Shown piece by piece: positions 61,033-64,000 of a stretch of 64,000 nt of DNA (its first letter is position 1; each line of letters starts with the position of its first letter). Origin of the DNA: an uncultured Prevotella sp. (lineage in GTDB: Bacteria > Bacteroidota > Bacteroidia > Bacteroidales > Bacteroidaceae); assembly GCA_946188165.1 (NCBI GenBank), contig CAMHTW010000005.1, positions 36,671 through 100,670 on the forward strand, read 5' to 3'. Below the pieces are notes generated by a model. It saw nothing but the letters and a program-made list of their open reading frames with translations. It was not told the DNA's origin and searched no databases. Both the position numbers and the translations under genes were made by a program.

Positions 61033-63420
61033 ATGAAGACTATCATCAGAAACTTCACATCCATATTCAGAAAGTTTGTAACGGCGAACCTACTGAACCT
61101 GCTGGGGCTGAGCCTGGCTTTCGCCTCGTTCTTTGTCATCATGACGCAGGTCAGCTACGACCTGGGCTACAACAAGAGTTTTACGGAGCACGAGAAGCTG
61201 TTCCGCTTGACGATGAACTTAGGCCCTGGCATGGAGGACTATGGTGTGACGCTGCCCCGCCCGCTGGTGGAACAGTTGGCGGCAGCGTCGCCGCATATCA
61301 AAGGCTATGGCATCGAAGAGGGCTGGACAAGAATCGACCAGTTCTTGTCGGACGATCAGGAGTATTCGCTGAATCTGGTGTATGGCATTCACGACTATAT
61401 GAGCGTATTCAAGCCAACCGTCATTTGTGGTGACTTGAAGGGCTTGAACCAGTTGCCCAATATCGTGCTGCCGCGTTCAGAAGCCATGCGCATCTTTGGC
61501 ACTGCCAATGCGGTGGGCAAAACCTTGAAATACAAATGGGTGGAGGATTGGATCTTCAATGTGTGTGCCGTGATAGAAGACTATCCAGAAAACAACTTTC
61601 TGCACGGCATTAGCTTCAGGGGTATCAATGACAACGAAGGCAATTACCGCAACTGGAACTATCAGGCTTATATCCGTGTGGACGATGTGGCCAACCTGCC
61701 GAACGTGATTACCGCCATGCGCCAGAAAGCCATCGAGCTGTTCAAAGATGATTTCAACATGACAACCCCACAAGAGGAGGAAGCCCTGCAAGTGGTGTTG
61801 ACGCCTATTGCCGATACCCATTTCGCGAAAGACCTCAGCAAGGATTCGCCCAACATCAAGTCGGTCAGCAGGAGTTCCGTCTATCTGCTCATCTGCTTCT
61901 CGCTGCTCATCGTCGTGATAGCCGCCGTCAACTTCATGAACTTCACCCTGGCCGAGACACCGCTGCGCATCCGCAGCATCAACACGCAGAAAGTGTTGGG
62001 CGCATCGACGGCCAGTCTGCGCGGCAGTCTGCTGGCCGAGGCCGTCATCATCAGTCTGCTGGCATTCGTGGGGGCAATGGCGATGGTCTGGCTGGCTCAC
62101 GACTTAGGCTTGCAGGAGCTGGTGCAGGGCAGCATCCTGTTGCAGGATAACCTGTGGCTGGTAGGCATCACCCTGCTCATCAGCATCGTGGTGGGACTGT
62201 TGGCTGGGGCCTATCCTTCTTACTACGTCACTTCCTTTCCGCCAGCCTTGGTGCTGAAAGGCTCGTTTGGCCTGTCGCCCAAAGGTCGTGTCCTGCGTAC
62301 CATACTGATTTGCCTGCAATTCATCATATCCTTCATACTGGTGATTGGCGTAGGCATCATGTACTTGCAAAGCTATCTCATCTATCATACTGACTACGGC
62401 TTCGACAAGGACGAAGTGATGGTAGTACAAACAGCACCTGACACACGTAATAAGGTGGATGCCATCGACGCTGATCTGCGCTCGATTTCCGGCATCGAGG
62501 GCGCAAGTCTGGCTATGACTGTCTTAGGCACTGGTGACAGATATATGACGTGGGGCAGAGGCGAAGGTAACAAGCACATGAACTTTACTTGCATCTTCGT
62601 GGACTGGCGGTTCCTCGAAGTGATGGGCATTGACATCAAGGAGGGGCGCAATTTCCGTAAAGATGACGGCAACGTGTATATTTTCAACGAGTCGGCTAAG
62701 AAACAATATCCTTGGCTCGCCGTCGATCAGCCCATCACTGATGGTGATTTTCCAGTAGTCGGTTTCTGTAAGGACATCAAGTATGCCACCCTACGAGTGG
62801 ATGACAGGCAGCATCCCATTGCTTTCTTTGTCCCTAACCCGGGTAGTGAATGGTGGGGAGATGGTTCTTGGCGTAATGTCTTGCTGGTGCGAGTGGCAAA
62901 AGGCGTAGATAAGCAGGAGGCCAAGCAGAAAGTGATGGATGTGGTCAATAAATACGAGAAAAGTTTCCCTCTTGACACCAGTGGCCTACGCTATATGGAC
63001 GTGGAGTTGGAAAGGGCTTACAAGCAGGAGCACCTCTTCACCAAACAGATTCTGCTGTTCTCCCTGCTTGCCATCATGATCAGCATTATCGGCGTGTTTG
63101 GCATGACGATGTTCGAGAGCGAATACCGCCGCAAGGAGATCGGCATCCGCAAGGTGTTTGGCAGTTCAACGAAAGAGATATTGACGATGTTCAACAAGCG
63201 ATACTTGTATATCCTGCTGGGCTGCTTCGTGGTGGCGGCTCCCATCGGCTACCTGCTGGGCCAGCACTGGCTCGAAAGCTTTGCCGTCCGTACTGCCATT
63301 TCGCCCTTGCTGTTCGTGGTATCTTTCCTCCTCATCGCCCTGATTACGATGCTGACGGTGACTTACCAGAGCTGGAAGAATGCCACTGAGAATCCCGTCA
63401 ACAGCATCAAGAATGAGTAG
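61033..63420 (+). CDS. MacB/FtsX-type ABC transporter permease
   Basis: A 795-residue permease with the double FtsX layout. Helix 1 is at residues ~17-40 (LLNLLGLSLAFASFFVIMTQ), a large MacB-like periplasmic domain follows, then three helices (SSVYLLICFSLLIVVIAAVN...), a second periplasmic domain from ~440 and a C-terminal FtsX domain (LFSLLAIMISIIGVFGMTMF, RRKEIGIRKVFGSSTKEIL). The sequence motif GIRKVFGSS is typical of Bacteroidetes antimicrobial-peptide or macrolide-type exporters. No ATPase gene follows in the window; the partner must lie elsewhere or downstream. Substrate unknown. Confidence 0.9.
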   Translation: MKTIIRNFTSIFRKFVTANLLNLLGLSLAFASFFVIMTQVSYDLGYNKSFTEHEKLFRLTMNLGPGMEDYGVTLPRPLVEQLAAASPHIKGYGIEEGWTRIDQFLSDDQEYSLNLVYGIHDYMSVFKPTVICGDLKGLNQLPNIVLPRSEAMRIFGTANAVGKTLKYKWVEDWIFNVCAVIEDYPENNFLHGISFRGINDNEGNYRNWNYQAYIRVDDVANLPNVITAMRQKAIELFKDDFNMTTPQEEEALQVVLTPIADTHFAKDLSKDSPNIKSVSRSSVYLLICFSLLIVVIAAVNFMNFTLAETPLRIRSINTQKVLGASTASLRGSLLAEAVIISLLAFVGAMAMVWLAHDLGLQELVQGSILLQDNLWLVGITLLISIVVGLLAGAYPSYYVTSFPPALVLKGSFGLSPKGRVLRTILICLQFIISFILVIGVGIMYLQSYLIYHTDYGFDKDEVMVVQTAPDTRNKVDAIDADLRSISGIEGASLAMTVLGTGDRYMTWGRGEGNKHMNFTCIFVDWRFLEVMGIDIKEGRNFRKDDGNVYIFNESAKKQYPWLAVDQPITDGDFPVVGFCKDIKYATLRVDDRQHPIAFFVPNPGSEWWGDGSWRNVLLVRVAKGVDKQEAKQKVMDVVNKYEKSFPLDTSGLRYMDVELERAYKQEHLFTKQILLFSLLAIMISIIGVFGMTMFESEYRRKEIGIRKVFGSSTKEILTMFNKRYLYILLGCFVVAAPIGYLLGQHWLESFAVRTAISPLLFVVSFLLIALITMLTVTYQSWKNATENPVNSIKNE

Positions 63421-63496
63421 TCGAAGACAACTATCCAGCCTGTTCTGGCAATAAAAAAGGGTAGCATCGCGTTTCTCAATTAAGTAAGAACACTAT

Positions 63497-64000
63497 ATGG
63501 ACAGAGAAACCTACGAGAAGCAGAAAGCCTTTGCCGGCGAGAAGGTCCCTTCGATGCATCGCCGTATGGTGGGACACGACTATCAGGAACGGCAGATGTA
63601 TATGATTACAATGGTAACCGAGGACCGTCGCCCTTTGTTAGGACGAGTCGTAGGAAAGAGTGAGGCGCATCCTGACACGCCAGACGCACCACGTACGGAG
63701 CCCTCAGAGCTGGGACGGTGCGTGGAGCAGTGCTGGCATGAAATCGCCTTCCGCTATACGCAAATAGACGTGCTGGCCTTTCAGTTGATGCCCGACCATT
63801 TCCACGGCATCCTCTTTGTGAAGGAGCGCATAGAGAAACCTCTCGGGAAGGTACTGCTTGGCTTTAAGCAGGGCTGTAACAAGGCCTTCCGCGAGCTTGT
63901 CCCGTCTGTTGCTGTATCACAGCAACAAACAGGACGGGCGAAAACAGACCGCAAGCACGGCCTGCTCTTTGAGCCGAGCTACAACGACAAGCTCCTGCTG
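63497..64000 (+). CDS. RAYT/REP-associated HUH transposase, partial (C-terminus beyond window)
   Basis: The frame opens at ATG 63497 and stays open to the window end (168 residues). LAFQLMPDHFHGILFVKERI holds the HUH pair (His101, His103), RRMVGHDYQERQMYMITMVT is the usual N-terminal strand of Y1 transposases, and SYNDKLLL supplies the likely catalytic Tyr162. The family (TnpA_REP/RAYT) is related to IS200/IS605 Y1 transposases but is usually single-copy and linked to palindromic repeats. A palindromic stretch (63901-63938) is inside the coding region, encoding about residues 135-148. It follows the permease by 76 bp with no clear promoter. Confidence 0.85.
   Translation, partial: MDRETYEKQKAFAGEKVPSMHRRMVGHDYQERQMYMITMVTEDRRPLLGRVVGKSEAHPDTPDAPRTEPSELGRCVEQCWHEIAFRYTQIDVLAFQLMPDHFHGILFVKERIEKPLGKVLLGFKQGCNKAFRELVPSVAVSQQQTGRAKTDRKHGLLFEPSYNDKLLL
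63901..63938. repeat. Palindromic insert within the RAYT gene
   Basis: CCCGTC and GTTGCTGT pair with ACAGCAAC and GACGGG, leaving a 3-nt loop and a 5-6-nt bulge. The encoded residues lie between the HUH and catalytic Tyr motifs. Confidence 0.6.

Noticed and set aside
63421..63496. Weak hairpin CCAG/CTGG followed by an A-run between the permease and RAYT genes
   Set aside because: The stem is only 4 bp and there is no T-run on the plus strand, so a terminator cannot be supported.

Overview
The window looks like chromosomal DNA of a gut or rumen Bacteroidales bacterium, most likely Prevotellaceae. The evidence is a SusC/SusD-type glycan uptake locus, many lipoproteins with a Bacteroidetes-style lipobox, Bacteroidetes-specific families (DUF4249, DUF3826, HU-like HIG proteins, FecR-type anti-sigma domains), and about twenty copies of the Bacteroidetes -7 promoter element TAnnTTTG, often with a TTTG -33 element 19-22 bp upstream. 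No rRNA, tRNA or CRISPR array was seen.

Region 1 (1-24.1 kb) is a pectin-type polysaccharide utilisation region. A minus-strand block runs from a secreted TIM-barrel isomerase-like protein (13.0 kb) through a DUF4957/DUF5123-like surface lipoprotein, SusC, an unusually long SusD and a GH2 enzyme to a GH106-like alpha-L-rhamnosidase cut by the left edge. A TonB receptor/DUF4249 pair (14.4-17.3 kb), small lipoproteins and a secreted NUC1 nuclease follow. A plus-strand block then carries a PL1 pectate lyase, a DUF3826 protein and a large beta-helix plus DUF6298-like protein. Together they would bind, cut and import rhamnogalacturonan or related pectin. A perfect 13-bp inverted repeat encloses the GH2 start codon and could set enzyme level against SusCD.

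Region 2 (24.1-28.3 kb) has two ECF sigma factor units, one with a free-standing FecR-like N-terminal domain and one with a membrane anti-sigma/beta-barrel protein. RNase HII lies between them.

Region 3 (28.3-54.4 kb) is mostly housekeeping: sufC-sufD-(TPR/SpoIIE phosphatase)-sufS, murQ, an HU-like regulator with four 21-bp iterons in front of it, SDR, SIMPL, DUF2461, carboxylesterase and DMT genes, gpmI, a minimal ComEC, fhs, then rimP-nusA-infB-sufB (sufB is 12.5 kb from the other suf genes), and a CobD-like/BtuD-like pair.

Region 4 (54.4-64 kb) is accessory. A 1.4-kb unit bounded by ~110-bp inverted repeats carries a small VapE-related protein and a DUF6078-like protein. It is followed by a HEPN/MNT toxin-antitoxin pair, a two-component system lacking the AAA+ domain, a TolC-HlyD-MacB-like export operon and, at the right edge, a RAYT-family HUH transposase.

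The most unusual feature is a family of short tandem tracts with a strict 7-bp period and different unit sequences, found at many gene junctions and also inside coding sequences (sufS, sufD, the DUF6298-like gene). In one gene the tract encodes the whole hydrophobic core of a lipoprotein signal peptide, and in two genes it contains the GTG start codon. A second repeat family (three ~21-bp units, palindromic ends) occurs once between genes and once in frame inside the tolC-like gene.
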